Assembly: GCA_947474545.1 (NCBI GenBank)
Contig: CANJJI010000019.1
Coordinates: forward strand, 1-42,853
Length of the DNA: 42,853 bases
Source: Beijerinckiaceae bacterium
Lineage (GTDB): Bacteria > Pseudomonadota > Alphaproteobacteria > Rhizobiales > Beijerinckiaceae
Direction of reading: 5' to 3'
The notes beneath the pieces were generated by a model that had not been told where the DNA came from, searched no databases, and saw only the letters and a list, made by a program, of their open reading frames with translations. The first letter of the stretch is position 1; every line of letters starts with the position of its first letter. The position numbers and the translations under genes were made by a program. This document shows, one piece after another, positions 16,510-25,853 of this stretch.

Positions 16510-18761
16510 CCGAACTTGTTGCTCTTAGGAAAGCCCTTGGGCGGCAGGCGGCCTGCATCGGCCCGACTGCCGATCCATTCAGCCATTTCGGCTTTTGACA
16601 GCGTGAAATTACGCCCCGCGCTGTCTTTCCAGCTCAGCCCATCGGCTATTACAAATACCTTGGCGTCGCCGACCCCGCCGTCCTTGTATTTCTGCAGCCG
16701 CACGCCCTTGCCGCGCGCCATTTCCGGAACCTGATCAAGCGGGAAGACCAGCAATTTGCGGTTCTCGCCGATGATGGCCACATGATCTCCCGAAGCAGGA
16801 ATCACCAGCATGGCTTTTTCGCCACCGGCTACGTTGATCAGGCCCTTGCCTTTGCGCGTCGTGCCAATCATCTCATCCTGCGGCACAACAAAACCATAAC
16901 CTCCAGTAGAGACTGCCAGCATTTTCGCCCCCGCCTGATAGGGGAAGACAGCGGCGACATCTGCACCATCTTCAATCTCGGTGAGAATACGGATGGGTTC
17001 GCCAAAGCCTCGCCCGCCGGGCAGTTTTGAAGCATCGATTGTATGAATGCGGCCATTGGTGGCGAGCACAAGTATCTTGGAAATCGTCTCACAGAAGAAC
17101 GACGTCCACAGCCCGTCGTCGCCCTTGAATTGCAGTGTGGAAATATCGGCCATATGGCCCTTGAGCGCACGCACCCAGCCCTTTTCGCTGACCACAACGG
17201 TAATCGGCTCGCGTTCAATCAAGGCTTCGCTAAGGTCGATATCGGCAGTCTCAGGCACATCGGCGAACGTTGTGCGGCGCTTGCCTATTTTTGTTTCCGG
17301 GCCAAATTTCTTGCGAATTTCGCGGATCTGCTTCTTGATCTCGTTCCACTGGCGGCTTTCATCGCCAAGTAGACCTTCAAGATCAGCCTTTTCCAGTGAA
17401 AGCTTGTCATGCTCGGCCTTGAGCTGCATTTCTTCAAGCTTGCGCAGCGAACGTAGCCGCGTATCCAGAATATAATTGGCCTGAACTTCAGAAAGCGCAA
17501 AGCGCTTCATCAGCGCGTCCTTAGGCTCGTCCTCTTCGCGGATGATGCGGATAACCTCATCCAGATGCAGGAAGACGATCAACATCCCCGCGACGACTTC
17601 CAGGCGATGCTCGATCTCTTTCAACCGGTCGCGCGCGCGTCTTTGCAGCACGATCCGCCGATGATCCAGCCATTGCTTCAGCGCTTCGGCCAGCGACAGA
17701 ACGCGCGGCACCTTGCCTTCCACCAGCACATTCATGTTCATTGAGAAACGCGTTTCAAGCTCGGAGAGCTTGAACAATGTCTCCATCATCAATTCGGGCT
17801 CGACCGTGCGGGCGCGCGGTTCAATCACGACACGCACGTCTTCTGCTGATTCATCGCGAATATCGGCAACCAGCGGCAGTTTCTTGTCGTTCAGCAATTC
17901 CGCGAGCTTTTCGATCAGCCGCGACTTCTGCACCATGTAAGGAATTTCGGTGATGACGGCGACCCACGTGCCCCTGCCCGCGTCTTCCTTCTCCCAGCGG
18001 GCACGTACGCGAAACGATCCGCGCCCGGTGCGATAGGTTTCCTTGATGGAATCCTCGGAGTCGACGATCACGCCGCCCGTCGGAAAATCCGGGCCTTTGA
18101 CGAAGGACAGCAATTGATCCGAATTGGCCTGCGGATGGCCGACAAGGTAGTGCGCGGCATCGCAGAGTTCAGCAAGATTGTGCGGCGGGATCGAAGTCGC
18201 CATGCCAACGGCGATGCCCTGCGCTCCATTGGCCAGCATGTTGGGAAAAGCCGCCGGTAGAACCACCGGCTCTTTCTGATCTCCCGAATAATTCTCGCGA
18301 AAATCGATCGCATCTTCGTCGATGCCTTCCAGCAACAGGCCCGCGACTTCAGTCATCCGCGCTTCGGTGTACCGATAGGCGGCGGGCGAATCCCCATCGA
18401 TATTGCCGAAATTTCCCTGCCCGTCGACCAGCGGATAGCGCGAGGAAAAATCCTGCGCGAGGCGCACCAGCGCGTCGTAGATCGCCTGATCGCCATGGGG
18501 ATGGAACGAACCCATGACATCGCCGACGATCTTCGCGCATTTCTTGAAAGCGGTGCCCGGGTCAAGCTTGAGGATCTGCATCCCGTAGAGAATGCGGCGG
18601 TGAACCGGCTTCAGCCCGTCGCGCGCATCCGGCAGCGCACGCCCCATGATGGTGGACAGCGCATAGGCGAGATAACGCTCTTCAAGCGCATCCTTGAGAT
18701 TGACGAGTTCGGCCCCATCGGAGCCCGGCGGAATGGAGTTCGGATCGACTGTCTTGCCCAT
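16506..18761 (-). CDS. parC: DNA topoisomerase IV subunit A
   Basis: 751-residue type IIA topoisomerase breakage-reunion subunit, which decatenates daughter chromosomes with ParE. The catalytic Tyr is Y131 in [10 protein letters not shown], with R130 before it. The winged-helix region [24 protein letters not shown] (quoted here only by its ends GDVMGSF and DALVRLAQ) holds the quinolone-determining positions: Q92 sits where sensitive GyrA/ParC have Ser, and D96 keeps the acidic residue. The C-terminal beta-propeller is shorter than in GyrA and lacks an obvious GyrA box, supporting ParC. The length is normal for alphaproteobacterial ParC. It is the last gene of the conserved rsh-to-parC block on this strand and has its own upstream region of about 320 bp. 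Confidence 0.95.
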   Translation of the reverse strand: MGKTVDPNSIPPGSDGAELVNLKDALEERYLAYALSTIMGRALPDARDGLKPVHRRILYGMQILKLDPGTAFKKCAKIVGDVMGSFHPHGDQAIYDALVRLAQDFSSRYPLVDGQGNFGNIDGDSPAAYRYTEARMTEVAGLLLEGIDEDAIDFRENYSGDQKEPVVLPAAFPNMLANGAQGIAVGMATSIPPHNLAELCDAAHYLVGHPQANSDQLLSFVKGPDFPTGGVIVDSEDSIKETYRTGRGSFRVRARWEKEDAGRGTWVAVITEIPYMVQKSRLIEKLAELLNDKKLPLVADIRDESAEDVRVVIEPRARTVEPELMMETLFKLSELETRFSMNMNVLVEGKVPRVLSLAEALKQWLDHRRIVLQRRARDRLKEIEHRLEVVAGMLIVFLHLDEVIRIIREEDEPKDALMKRFALSEVQANYILDTRLRSLRKLEEMQLKAEHDKLSLEKADLEGLLGDESRQWNEIKKQIREIRKKFGPETKIGKRRTTFADVPETADIDLSEALIEREPITVVVSEKGWVRALKGHMADISTLQFKGDDGLWTSFFCETISKILVLATNGRIHTIDASKLPGGRGFGEPIRILTEIEDGADVAAVFPYQAGAKMLAVSTGGYGFVVPQDEMIGTTRKGKGLINVAGGEKAMLVIPASGDHVAIIGENRKLLVFPLDQVPEMARGKGVRLQKYKDGGVGDAKVFVIADGLSWKDSAGRNFTLSKAEMAEWIGSRADAGRLPPKGFPKSNKFG

Positions 18762-19081
18762 ATCTTCGCACTAGACGACCCGCTGAGTCGCTGCAAGGTT
18801 CTTGTTTTGTGCCAAGCTTGGCGTCCGTGGAAAACCAGGCCATTGAAGTTCTTCAAAAATTTTCGCATTGCACACGGTTCGAAGAGAATTTCCCTACTTT
18901 ACAACATTCACCATTCTTATTCAGCATTTTAGTAAAGTGTTGCATTGCGGCACTAGTGGCAGACGCCCCGGGCCGCTAGATCACACGCCGAAGCACTTGT
19001 GCGCCAGCGCACATCCACCGGCAATTTACACGATAGTTTGCCGTCACTGCGGTGACCGGCCAAAGGGGATTGGTCCGCTCC
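18762..19081. other. Divergent intergenic region
   Basis: A 320-bp gap between parC and the small secreted protein gene. It is AT-rich around 18895-18945 (near TTTACAACATTC), where a promoter is likely, but I cannot pick reliable -35/-10 boxes. No tRNA or other RNA gene was recognised. Confidence 0.4.
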
Positions 19082-19288
19082 ATGAAAATGAGCAAGACAA
19101 TGATTCGTTTGTTGACATTCTCGGGGCTTGTTGCCGCTCTGACGCTGGCTGCTTTTCTTTTGGCAGCGACGTCGCAATCGGGCAGTGTCCAGGCCGCCGA
19201 AGACAATGGTAATTGCCAAGTAATCCACGTCTCAGTCGACGAAGGCTATGGTATTTCCGGAACGGTTCAGCGCCGCATCTGCGAATAA
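19082..19288 (+). CDS. Tiny secreted protein with a conserved-looking two-cysteine core
   Basis: 68-residue protein. The start is placed at ATG 19082 (MKMSK); an upstream in-frame ATG at 19052 would add ten non-typical residues. It has a signal peptide (TMIRLLTFSGLVAALTLAAF core, probable cut near VQA|AED), leaving a mature chain of about 28 residues with Cys at both ends (CQVIHVSVDEGYG ... RRIC), which could form one disulfide in the periplasm. The VDEGYG segment resembles small uncharacterised exported proteins of Hyphomicrobiales, as I remember them. Function unknown. It faces recO, with the two stops 3 bp apart. Confidence 0.6.
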   Translation: MKMSKTMIRLLTFSGLVAALTLAAFLLAATSQSGSVQAAEDNGNCQVIHVSVDEGYGISGTVQRRICE

Positions 19289-19291
19289 AAC

Positions 19292-20020
19292 TCAAGCCGC
19301 AAATGCAGCAGCCAAAAATCGTGCCCGGCCATCCGGCAATCCCAACTGGCGTGGACCAAAAATATTTCTTTCAAGAAAATATCCCGTGAGCTGAAAGGCC
19401 AGCTGTAATTCGTCAGTCTCCACGCGTTCTTCCGGCCCCCTGCCCTGCACCAGAAATGCCGGCAGCGGCAACAGACGATCTTTCCAGGGCTCGCCTGCGA
19501 TGCGCGAAACTGCCCGCCCCGATTTCGGTGAAATATAGATCAGGTCTTCGCTGACTCCCGTCGCCGCGCATTCGCTCATGTCCAGGCCGAAGCCAAGCTC
19601 GCGTAAAACCGTGATTTCGAAACGAACCATCAGCTGTGGCGATACGTCCCGCTGATCAAGGTTCTCTGCGATGGCGCAGGCCATGTCGTAGAGCCCTTCA
19701 TGCGGATCGCGCTCGGGCAACAGCCGCAACAAGTCGCCAATCAAACCCATTCCAGCTAGCGCCATGCCTGATTCCATAATACGGGACGCCCGCGACCGGC
19801 CCTCCTCCAATTGGTAGAGTCCAAGGTGCTCTTCAAGCCGAGCACGCCAGAGCACCTCGACACTATTGCCTTGCTGCAGCACTGGCTGCATGCGCTTGGA
19901 ACGTCCGCCCTTGACGATGCCCAGATGCCGGCCGTGCACACGAGTCATCAATTCGACGATCACGCTGCTTTCGCCGTGTTTGCGTAATCCTATGATGAGC
20001 CCGTCGTCACGCCATTCCAT
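19292..20020 (-). CDS. recO: DNA repair protein RecO
   Basis: 242-residue recombination mediator that helps load RecA on SSB-coated gaps in the RecFOR pathway. The N-terminal OB-fold begins MEWRDDGLIIGLRKHGESSVIVELMT, quoted in two parts: MEWRDDGLIIG and KHGESSVIVELMT. It is followed by the typical HGRHLGIVKGGRSK strand and the QQGNSVEVLWRARLEEHLG segment. The helical C-terminal part contains RFEITVLRELGFGLDMSECAATG (ends RFEITVLREL and MSECAATG), where other RecO proteins often carry a zinc-binding Cys cluster; here only one Cys is seen. It ends in the conserved block after era, but an MFS gene separates them. Confidence 0.93.
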   Translation of the reverse strand: MEWRDDGLIIGLRKHGESSVIVELMTRVHGRHLGIVKGGRSKRMQPVLQQGNSVEVLWRARLEEHLGLYQLEEGRSRASRIMESGMALAGMGLIGDLLRLLPERDPHEGLYDMACAIAENLDQRDVSPQLMVRFEITVLRELGFGLDMSECAATGVSEDLIYISPKSGRAVSRIAGEPWKDRLLPLPAFLVQGRGPEERVETDELQLAFQLTGYFLERNIFGPRQLGLPDGRARFLAAAFAA

Positions 20021-20038
20021 GGCCGAAGATCCGGTGTT

Positions 20039-21250
20039 TCATTGCGTATTGGCGATCCGCGTCATGACAAACGCGATGCCAAAAGTGCACGCAAACAGAA
20101 TGCCTGAAAACAGAGCGACGCCGTTCCATCCATTCGTGGACCAGAATATACCGCCAACTGAGCCCGCGACGCCACCGCCAATATAGTAGAGCAATAGATA
20201 GAGCGAAGAGGCCTGCGCCTTGTCGCGCGCTGCAAGAGCGGGCGCCCAGCCACTGCAGATGGAATGGGCGCCAAAAAACCCATAGGTCATGATCGCCAGC
20301 CCGATGCCGATAGCAATAAAGGAATCGGGCGTCATGATCGCCAGGCCAAGCATGGTGATAGCAATCGTCGCCATCAGCATGCGCCCACGGCCATACCGGC
20401 CGGCAAATGAACCCATTTGCGCCGAACCGACGGAGCCAATGGGATAGACGATAAACACTAGCCCTGCCGCCGCCTGGCTCAGATTGAATGGCGCAGCCTG
20501 CAAGCGAAATCCGATGTAATTGAACAGCGCCATATAAGCGCCGAGCAGCACGAAGCCTTCAACGGCCAACAGCGTAATGCCGGGATTGCGCAAATGCGCG
20601 AGCAGACTGCGCGTCATTGCAACCGGTGACATCACGCGCGCCGTAAAATGCCGTGAGGGCGCAAGCGCCTTCCAGAACACAATGGCGGACAGAAGTCCGG
20701 TGATCCCTATTCCGGCCATTGCCATCCGCCAGCTTCCGTAATCGGCAAGAAAGGCCGTGAGCAGACGGCCCGTCATGCCACCCACAGCACCACCGCCAAT
20801 ATAAAGGCCTACAGCTGCAGCGACAGACGACTTATCCATCTCCTCACCGAGATAGGCCAGAGCTACAGCTGGCATCCCGCTCAGCGCAACACCGGCCAGC
20901 GCGCGCAGCCACAACACATGTTCCCATTGCGTTGCGAAGGCCAGCATTACAGTGAGGATCGACGAAGAAATTAACGCTCCCAGCATCAGCGGCTTGCGGC
21001 CCCATGCCTCGGACAGGGAGCTTGCAAACAGCATCGCAACCGCCATCGAAATAGTCGTGAGCGAAAGGGCAAGCGCCGACTGTGCTGGCGTGACGCCGAA
21101 TTCCAGCACGAGAAGCGGTAGAATCGGCTGCGTACAATAGAGGATCGCAAATATCGAAAAGCCACAAGAAAAGATGGCGAGCGAAGTGCGCGTATAGGCA
21201 GGTGTGCCACGCTGGATCTTTTCCGGTATTGTCCCTGCCAAATCAGCCAT
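20039..21250 (-). CDS. MFS transporter (drug/sugar efflux type)
   Basis: 403-residue 12-helix major facilitator. The start is ATG 21250; one codon upstream a TTG is also in frame. The helix 2-3 loop motif reads SSLSEAWGRKPLMLGA (motif A variant), and GLYIGGGAVGGMTGRLL after helix 4 is typical of the AraJ/YnfM-like arabinose or multidrug efflux group. It lies 5 bp downstream of the era stop and 18 bp upstream of recO, on the same strand, so it is read in the rnc-era-recO transcript. Its presence inside this otherwise conserved housekeeping order is unusual. Substrate unknown. Confidence 0.9.
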   Translation of the reverse strand: MADLAGTIPEKIQRGTPAYTRTSLAIFSCGFSIFAILYCTQPILPLLVLEFGVTPAQSALALSLTTISMAVAMLFASSLSEAWGRKPLMLGALISSSILTVMLAFATQWEHVLWLRALAGVALSGMPAVALAYLGEEMDKSSVAAAVGLYIGGGAVGGMTGRLLTAFLADYGSWRMAMAGIGITGLLSAIVFWKALAPSRHFTARVMSPVAMTRSLLAHLRNPGITLLAVEGFVLLGAYMALFNYIGFRLQAAPFNLSQAAAGLVFIVYPIGSVGSAQMGSFAGRYGRGRMLMATIAITMLGLAIMTPDSFIAIGIGLAIMTYGFFGAHSICSGWAPALAARDKAQASSLYLLLYYIGGGVAGSVGGIFWSTNGWNGVALFSGILFACTFGIAFVMTRIANTQ

Positions 21251-21255
21251 CAAGG

Positions 21256-22185
21256 CTAGCCCTTCGGAAATTCGAGGCCCATTTCGCGATAACGCTCGGG
21301 ATCATCGACCCAGTTTTCGCGCACTTTTACGAAAAGGAACAAATGAATTTTATGTTCGGCAGCTTCGGCAATATCCTTGCGCGATGCCGTACCCACGGCC
21401 TTCAAGACGCGGCCGCCTTCGCCAATGACGATCTTGCGATGACTTTCACGGGAGACAAAGATCGTCTGTTCAATACGTGCCGAACCATCTGGCAATTCCT
21501 TCCAGCTATCGGTCTCGACAGTGAGTTGATACGGCAATTCATCGTGCAGCCGTTCGAACAGCTTTTCGCGGGTGATTTCGGCGGCCAAGGAGCGCAGCGG
21601 CGCATCGGAAATCTGATCCTCGGGATAAAGCCATGGCCCAGGCTTCATAAGCTGCGCCATCTTGTCCAGCAGCGTCGCCACGCCATCTCCTGTCAACGCG
21701 GAAATCATGAAGGTTTCTTCGAACTTGATCTTGCCGTTGAGTATCTGCGCCAGCTCCAGCAATTTCTGCCGGTCAATTGTGTCGATCTTGTTGAGGATCA
21801 AAAACAGCTTTTGTTTGACTGCCTGCAGCTTCTCGATAATCGCTTCACATTCTTCATCGAGCCCTTTGCGCGCATCGACGAGCAGGCAGATGAGATCGGC
21901 ATCGATCGCACCGCCCCAGGCCGAAGTCACCATCGCCCGGTCAAGTCGCCGCTTGGGTTTGAAGATGCCGGGCGTATCGACAAGAATAACCTGCGCGTCA
22001 TCCTTGATCGTGATGCCCCGAATCTGTGTACGGGTCGTTTGCACCTTACGCGAAACAATCGAGACTTTGCTACCGACAAGCGCGTTGATGAGCGTCGATT
22101 TACCCGCGTTGGGGGCGCCGATCAGCGCGACAAAGCCGCATCTGGTTTGCGTATCGCCGCTTGTTCCACTCTCGCCATCACTCAA
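21256..22185 (-). CDS. era: GTPase Era
   Basis: 309-residue essential GTPase for 16S rRNA/30S maturation. The start is most likely the TTG at 22185, preceded by AAGGAG inside the end of rnc (no ATG is in frame there), giving a normal Era length. G1 is GAPNAGKST, the switch-I region is TTRTQIRGI, G3 is DTPGIFKP, G4 is NKID and G5 is SALTGDG. The C-terminal KH domain has TIFVSRESHRKIVIGEGGR with the RNA-binding GxxG-type loop. It starts 2 bp before the upstream gene's stop codon and is clearly coupled to rnc, as in many bacteria. Confidence 0.96.
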   Translation of the reverse strand: MSDGESGTSGDTQTRCGFVALIGAPNAGKSTLINALVGSKVSIVSRKVQTTRTQIRGITIKDDAQVILVDTPGIFKPKRRLDRAMVTSAWGGAIDADLICLLVDARKGLDEECEAIIEKLQAVKQKLFLILNKIDTIDRQKLLELAQILNGKIKFEETFMISALTGDGVATLLDKMAQLMKPGPWLYPEDQISDAPLRSLAAEITREKLFERLHDELPYQLTVETDSWKELPDGSARIEQTIFVSRESHRKIVIGEGGRVLKAVGTASRKDIAEAAEHKIHLFLFVKVRENWVDDPERYREMGLEFPKG

Positions 22186-22187
22186 TC

Positions 22188-22892
22188 TCAGGTCTCCTTG
22201 ATATGTTCCCGTAACATGAAAGCCTGCGCCGCAGCCTGTTCCGCCACCCGCTTGGATGCGCCCCGCGCTTCGATGGGTGCGTGCCCTTCCACCTCGACCG
22301 AAATCGTGAACTCTGGCTGATGAGCTGGCCCGGCACGTTCGATTTCCCGATAGACCGGCGGCGGCTTGCCCCGCGCCTGCGCCCATTCCTGCACGGCGGT
22401 CTTCGGATCGCGCAAAGGACGTTTAGGCTGCGTCAGCCGGGTTTGCCAGCCTTTTTCTACAAGTGCTCTAGCCGGTTCATAACCGCCATCAAGAAATACT
22501 GCCCCGATCAGCGCTTCGCAGACGTCTCCAAGAATCGCTTTTTTGCGGGCGCCCCCCGTACTGGCCTCCGCCGAGCCCAGTCGCAGCCATTCGTTGAGGC
22601 TCCAATCTTCGGCAACAGCAGCACAGGTTTCAAGACGTACGAGATCGGATAGCCGGCGCGACATTTCCCCTTCGGTCGCTTTGGGAAAGATCCTAAACAA
22701 CATTTCAGAAATTGCCAGGCCCAACACACGATCGCCGAGAAACTCCATGCGCTGGTATGTTTCCGAACGGGACTTGCCCGGCTTGAGCGCGCTAACATGG
22801 GTCAGCGCCTGATCGACAATCCCGCTGGTGCGAAACTTGTAACCTATGCGCTCTTCCAGAGCGGCAAGTGAGGGCTTGGCCCTGCGCGCCAT
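22188..22892 (-). CDS. rnc: Ribonuclease III
   Basis: 234-residue double-strand-specific endoribonuclease for rRNA processing and RNA turnover. The signature RMEFLGDRVLGLAISE (residues about 48-63) carries the catalytic acidic residues, and the second acidic motif is DVCEALIGAVFLDGG. The C-terminal dsRNA-binding domain (about 160-230) includes FTISVEVEGH and the conserved GASKRVAEQAAAQAF helix. It begins 1 bp after the lepB stop and runs into era. Confidence 0.97.
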   Translation of the reverse strand: MARRAKPSLAALEERIGYKFRTSGIVDQALTHVSALKPGKSRSETYQRMEFLGDRVLGLAISEMLFRIFPKATEGEMSRRLSDLVRLETCAAVAEDWSLNEWLRLGSAEASTGGARKKAILGDVCEALIGAVFLDGGYEPARALVEKGWQTRLTQPKRPLRDPKTAVQEWAQARGKPPPVYREIERAGPAHQPEFTISVEVEGHAPIEARGASKRVAEQAAAQAFMLREHIKET

Positions 22893-22893
22893 A

Positions 22894-23649
22894 TCACCTG
22901 ACCGTCGTGAAAATGCGGTTCCAGCGAACCGACCAAGGCCAGCGCCAGATCTGCCAGGCTGCTTCGCCGTCCTTCACAGAAAAGAAAATGACCTCGGCGC
23001 GTCCAACGAAATTTTCAAACGGCACAAAGCCAACGCCGCCATTTTGCGGGGATTCGCGCGAATCCGTGGAATTGTCGCGATTGTCGCCCATCATGAAATA
23101 ATGGTTCGGCGGAACTTCAAAGACTCCCGTATTGTCGAACGTACCGCGATCGCCGTCCCGCTCGATGATGAGATGATTCACGCCGCCCGGCAGCGTCTCA
23201 CGATAGGTCGGCAAAGGCCGTTCGCGGCCAAACACGTCAGTCGAGATGATCTCTTTCGTGGGTTCGCGGGGAACGATGACGCCATTGATATAGAGACGGC
23301 CATCGATCATCTGAATCTTGTCGCCAGGCAGCCCGATGACCCGCTTGATATAGTCGGTGGAACCGTCGCTGGGAAGCTTGAACACAGCAATGTCTCCACG
23401 GCGCAATTTGGCTTCCCAGATGCGGCCGGACACGATGTTAGGGCTGAAAGGTATTGAGTGTTTGGAATAGCCATATGCGTATTTGGACACGAACAGATAA
23501 TCGCCGACGAGCAATGTCGGGATCAGCGACCCCGAGGGAATATTAAACGGCTGGAACAACACTGTGCGTATCACAAGCGCGATCAGCAACGCCTCGATAA
23601 TGACTTTGATGGTATCGACAATCCCACCATCTTGTTTGGACTGCGCCAC
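22894..23649 (-). CDS. lepB: Signal peptidase I
   Basis: 251-residue membrane serine protease that removes signal peptides at the periplasmic face. GTG start with a purine-rich site upstream. One N-terminal transmembrane helix (IIEALLIALVIRTVLFQ) precedes the catalytic NIPSGSLIPTL motif (nucleophile S41; Leu replaces the common Met) and the general base K102 in DYIKRVIGLPGD. The conserved GDNRDNSTDSR box is intact. It sits directly before rnc, the usual location. A second, different signal-peptidase-like gene lies just upstream. Confidence 0.95.
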   Translation of the reverse strand: MAQSKQDGGIVDTIKVIIEALLIALVIRTVLFQPFNIPSGSLIPTLLVGDYLFVSKYAYGYSKHSIPFSPNIVSGRIWEAKLRRGDIAVFKLPSDGSTDYIKRVIGLPGDKIQMIDGRLYINGVIVPREPTKEIISTDVFGRERPLPTYRETLPGGVNHLIIERDGDRGTFDNTGVFEVPPNHYFMMGDNRDNSTDSRESPQNGGVGFVPFENFVGRAEVIFFSVKDGEAAWQIWRWPWSVRWNRIFTTVR

Positions 23650-23813
23650 GCTTTCCGCCTTCCTGCGATTTCAGGCTTTGCCTGCAGACGTGCTGACTGA
23701 TTCCCTATTCGCGCGTCTGGATGCACCTATACCGCCTGCCCTCCCGGACGCCAAGGGTCCGTACAAAGCGTCAGAAAGCCGTCGAACCATGCGTAAATAG
23801 GCAGGAAAGTCCA

Positions 23814-24548
23814 TCAACGATCATTTCCACCGAAACTGCCGATGATTTTGCCCACAACCTGCGTAACCGGAACCAGTCCGGCGCCGTTTTTGTCTCTGGA
23901 TAGCCGGGAATCGACTGAATTATCCCGGTTGTCACCCATCAGAAAAAGGTGACCGGCAGGAACTTCGACCACGCCGGTATTGGCAAGAAAAGCTTTCGCC
24001 CCATCAGTCTCTATATGCAGAAATGTAGCCCCACCCGGTAACGTCTCGCGCAGCATTGTAGCGTCTTGAACGGCTTGGCCCGGATCGCTTCTATAGGCGT
24101 ATTTGCCCGCGACGGCACGGGGGATCGCGACGCCATTGATCGTCAGGACATCCCCGGTCAACTCCACCTTGTCCCCGGCCACGCCGATGACCCGCTTGAT
24201 ATAATTGACCGGGCGGCCGCCTTTCGGATCAGACAATCTGAACAGCACCACATCGCCGCGTTCCGGCTTCAGATCAGGCCACCGGCCTACCAGCGGCAGC
24301 CGGACAAAATCAAAACTTTCCGCTGAATAGCCATAGGCGGCGCGGTTGACGACGGCAAAACTCTGAATCCTGTAATTGGGCTCCATTGACGTGGACGCCA
24401 CATAATCAATGCGCAAAACCGGACCGATTTGCGGGATCAATGCAACGACGCCCAGAAAAAGGAGTCCCCCCAACGCCATAAGCAACACGAACACACCCTG
24501 GCCAAGGCGGCCACTTGCCTTGCTTGAACTTTTAGGTGTTGCAGTCAT
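23814..24548 (-). CDS. Second signal peptidase I-like protein
   Basis: 244-residue S26-family protease starting at ATG 24548; a longer in-frame start at 24644 overlaps acpS and adds 32 unlikely residues. One transmembrane helix (VFVLLMALGGLLFLGVVAL) is followed by the active-site STSMEPNY (S54), then K118 in NYIKRVIGVAGD and the box GDNRDNSVDSR. It differs from its neighbour in having TSM instead of the SGSM-type motif and a longer insertion after the nucleophile (SAESFDFVRLPLVGRWPDLK). It is therefore an old paralogue, not a recent duplicate. It lies 164 bp before lepB and 82 bp after acpS. It may serve a narrower set of substrates. Confidence 0.88.
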   Translation of the reverse strand: MTATPKSSSKASGRLGQGVFVLLMALGGLLFLGVVALIPQIGPVLRIDYVASTSMEPNYRIQSFAVVNRAAYGYSAESFDFVRLPLVGRWPDLKPERGDVVLFRLSDPKGGRPVNYIKRVIGVAGDKVELTGDVLTINGVAIPRAVAGKYAYRSDPGQAVQDATMLRETLPGGATFLHIETDGAKAFLANTGVVEVPAGHLFLMGDNRDNSVDSRLSRDKNGAGLVPVTQVVGKIIGSFGGNDR

Positions 24549-24630
24549 GGCCAGCGTTCCCGAAAGATCCGCAAGCAGGATCAGGACAGATCTCTTGCGA
24601 TGGGATAAAGGGATAATCCCACTAGCGAAC

Positions 24631-25038
24631 TCAGCCAGTGCCATCCCGCACGGCCTCGATCACGATAAAGGCCTGCGCAAGCGGATAGTCATCCGTTATT
24701 GTGAGATGGATGACAGGCTTACGCCCCGCAGGAATAAGCGCCGCAAGCCGCTCCGAAGCGCCGCCAGTCAATACCATCGTGGGCTGCCCGGACTTCAGAT
24801 TGACGACGCCCATGTCTTTCCAGAACACACCGGCCCTGATGCCAGTCCCCAGTGCTTTGGCGCAAGCCTCCTTGGCTGCGAAGCGCTTGGCATAAGACGC
24901 CGCGCGCTCGGCCCGGCGCTCCGATTTTGCTTGTTCGACAGGTGTAAAACAGCGGTCAATGAAGCGCTTGCCAAAGCGCTCCAGCGTCTCTTCCACACGC
25001 CGGATATCACAGAGATCGGAGCCTATTCCAACAATCAT
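24631..25038 (-). CDS. acpS: Holo-[acyl-carrier-protein] synthase
   Basis: 135-residue phosphopantetheinyl transferase that activates acyl carrier protein from CoA. It starts [17 protein letters not shown] with the metal-binding Asp (D8), has the second conserved acidic motif in [15 protein letters not shown] (Glu about 56), and ends with the [16 protein letters not shown] strand. Length and motifs are standard. It overlaps pdxJ by 4 bp, which implies translational coupling. Confidence 0.97.
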   Translation of the reverse strand: MIVGIGSDLCDIRRVEETLERFGKRFIDRCFTPVEQAKSERRAERAASYAKRFAAKEACAKALGTGIRAGVFWKDMGVVNLKSGQPTMVLTGGASERLAALIPAGRKPVIHLTITDDYPLAQAFIVIEAVRDGTG

Positions 25039-25793
25039 ACCAATGCGCCCCGGCCTTCATCCATTGCCTTGCGCATCTTCACAACGGTTTCCCGCAGTCC
25101 CAGAAATATCGCTTCGCCTATGATGAAATGGCCGATGTTCAATTCGACGATTTCAGGCAGGCCGGAAATTTTGCGCGCCGTATCGAAATCGAGACCGTGC
25201 CCCGCATGACATTCAAGGCCAATCTCTGCAGCATGAGCCGCCGCCACACGAATGCGGCCGAATTCATGATCCGCCTGTTCAAGATGTCCCGCCGTCAGCG
25301 CATGACACCAGGCGCCCGTATGAAGCTCAACAACCGGAGCGCCGAGTGATCGTGCTGCATCCAGCGCATCGATAGAGGGCTCGATGAACAGCGAAACCCT
25401 GATACCAGCACGGCTCAATTGATCCACAAACGGCACAAGATGATCGTGACCACCGACAACATCAAGCCCGCCTTCGGTCGTCCGTTCGGTTCGCTTTTCC
25501 GGCACGATACAGGTAGCATGTGGACCGGTATGCAGCGCAATGTCGAGCATCTGCGTCGTTGCAGCCATTTCAAGGTTGAGCGGCTTTGAAATGGAGCGCC
25601 GCAGACGGGCTATATCATCATCCATGACGTGACGGCGGTCTTCGCGCAAATGTGCTGTAATGCCATCTGCACCAGCCTCAATTGCCATTTGCGCGGCGCG
25701 TACGGGATCCGGCAGACGCCCGCCACGGGCATTACGCACAGTGGCGACGTGATCGATGTTGATGCCAAGGCGGATAGGCAATTTTCCTGTCAT
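25035..25793 (-). CDS. pdxJ: Pyridoxine 5'-phosphate synthase
   Basis: 252-residue TIM-barrel enzyme that condenses 3-amino-2-oxopropyl phosphate with deoxyxylulose 5-phosphate, the last ring-forming step of vitamin B6 synthesis. Landmarks: [17 protein letters not shown] (catalytic His), [43 protein letters not shown], and the phosphate-binding [10 protein letters not shown] and [13 protein letters not shown]. It is followed by acpS in the same conserved order found in many proteobacteria. Confidence 0.97.
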   Translation of the reverse strand: MTGKLPIRLGINIDHVATVRNARGGRLPDPVRAAQMAIEAGADGITAHLREDRRHVMDDDIARLRRSISKPLNLEMAATTQMLDIALHTGPHATCIVPEKRTERTTEGGLDVVGGHDHLVPFVDQLSRAGIRVSLFIEPSIDALDAARSLGAPVVELHTGAWCHALTAGHLEQADHEFGRIRVAAAHAAEIGLECHAGHGLDFDTARKISGLPEIVELNIGHFIIGEAIFLGLRETVVKMRKAMDEGRGALV

Positions 25794-25853
25794 CGCGCGG
25801 CGACTCCCGTTGAGTTTGGACCAAACTTTATTTGTCGTCTCGACACGATGTAC

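Noticed and set aside
21202-22320. 372-codon plus-strand open frame opposite era
   Set aside because: Shadow of the era/rnc coding strand; no recognisable domain and era motifs are intact on the other strand.
24549-24644. Longer start of the second signal peptidase
   Set aside because: It would overlap acpS and add 32 residues with no family character before the membrane helix.
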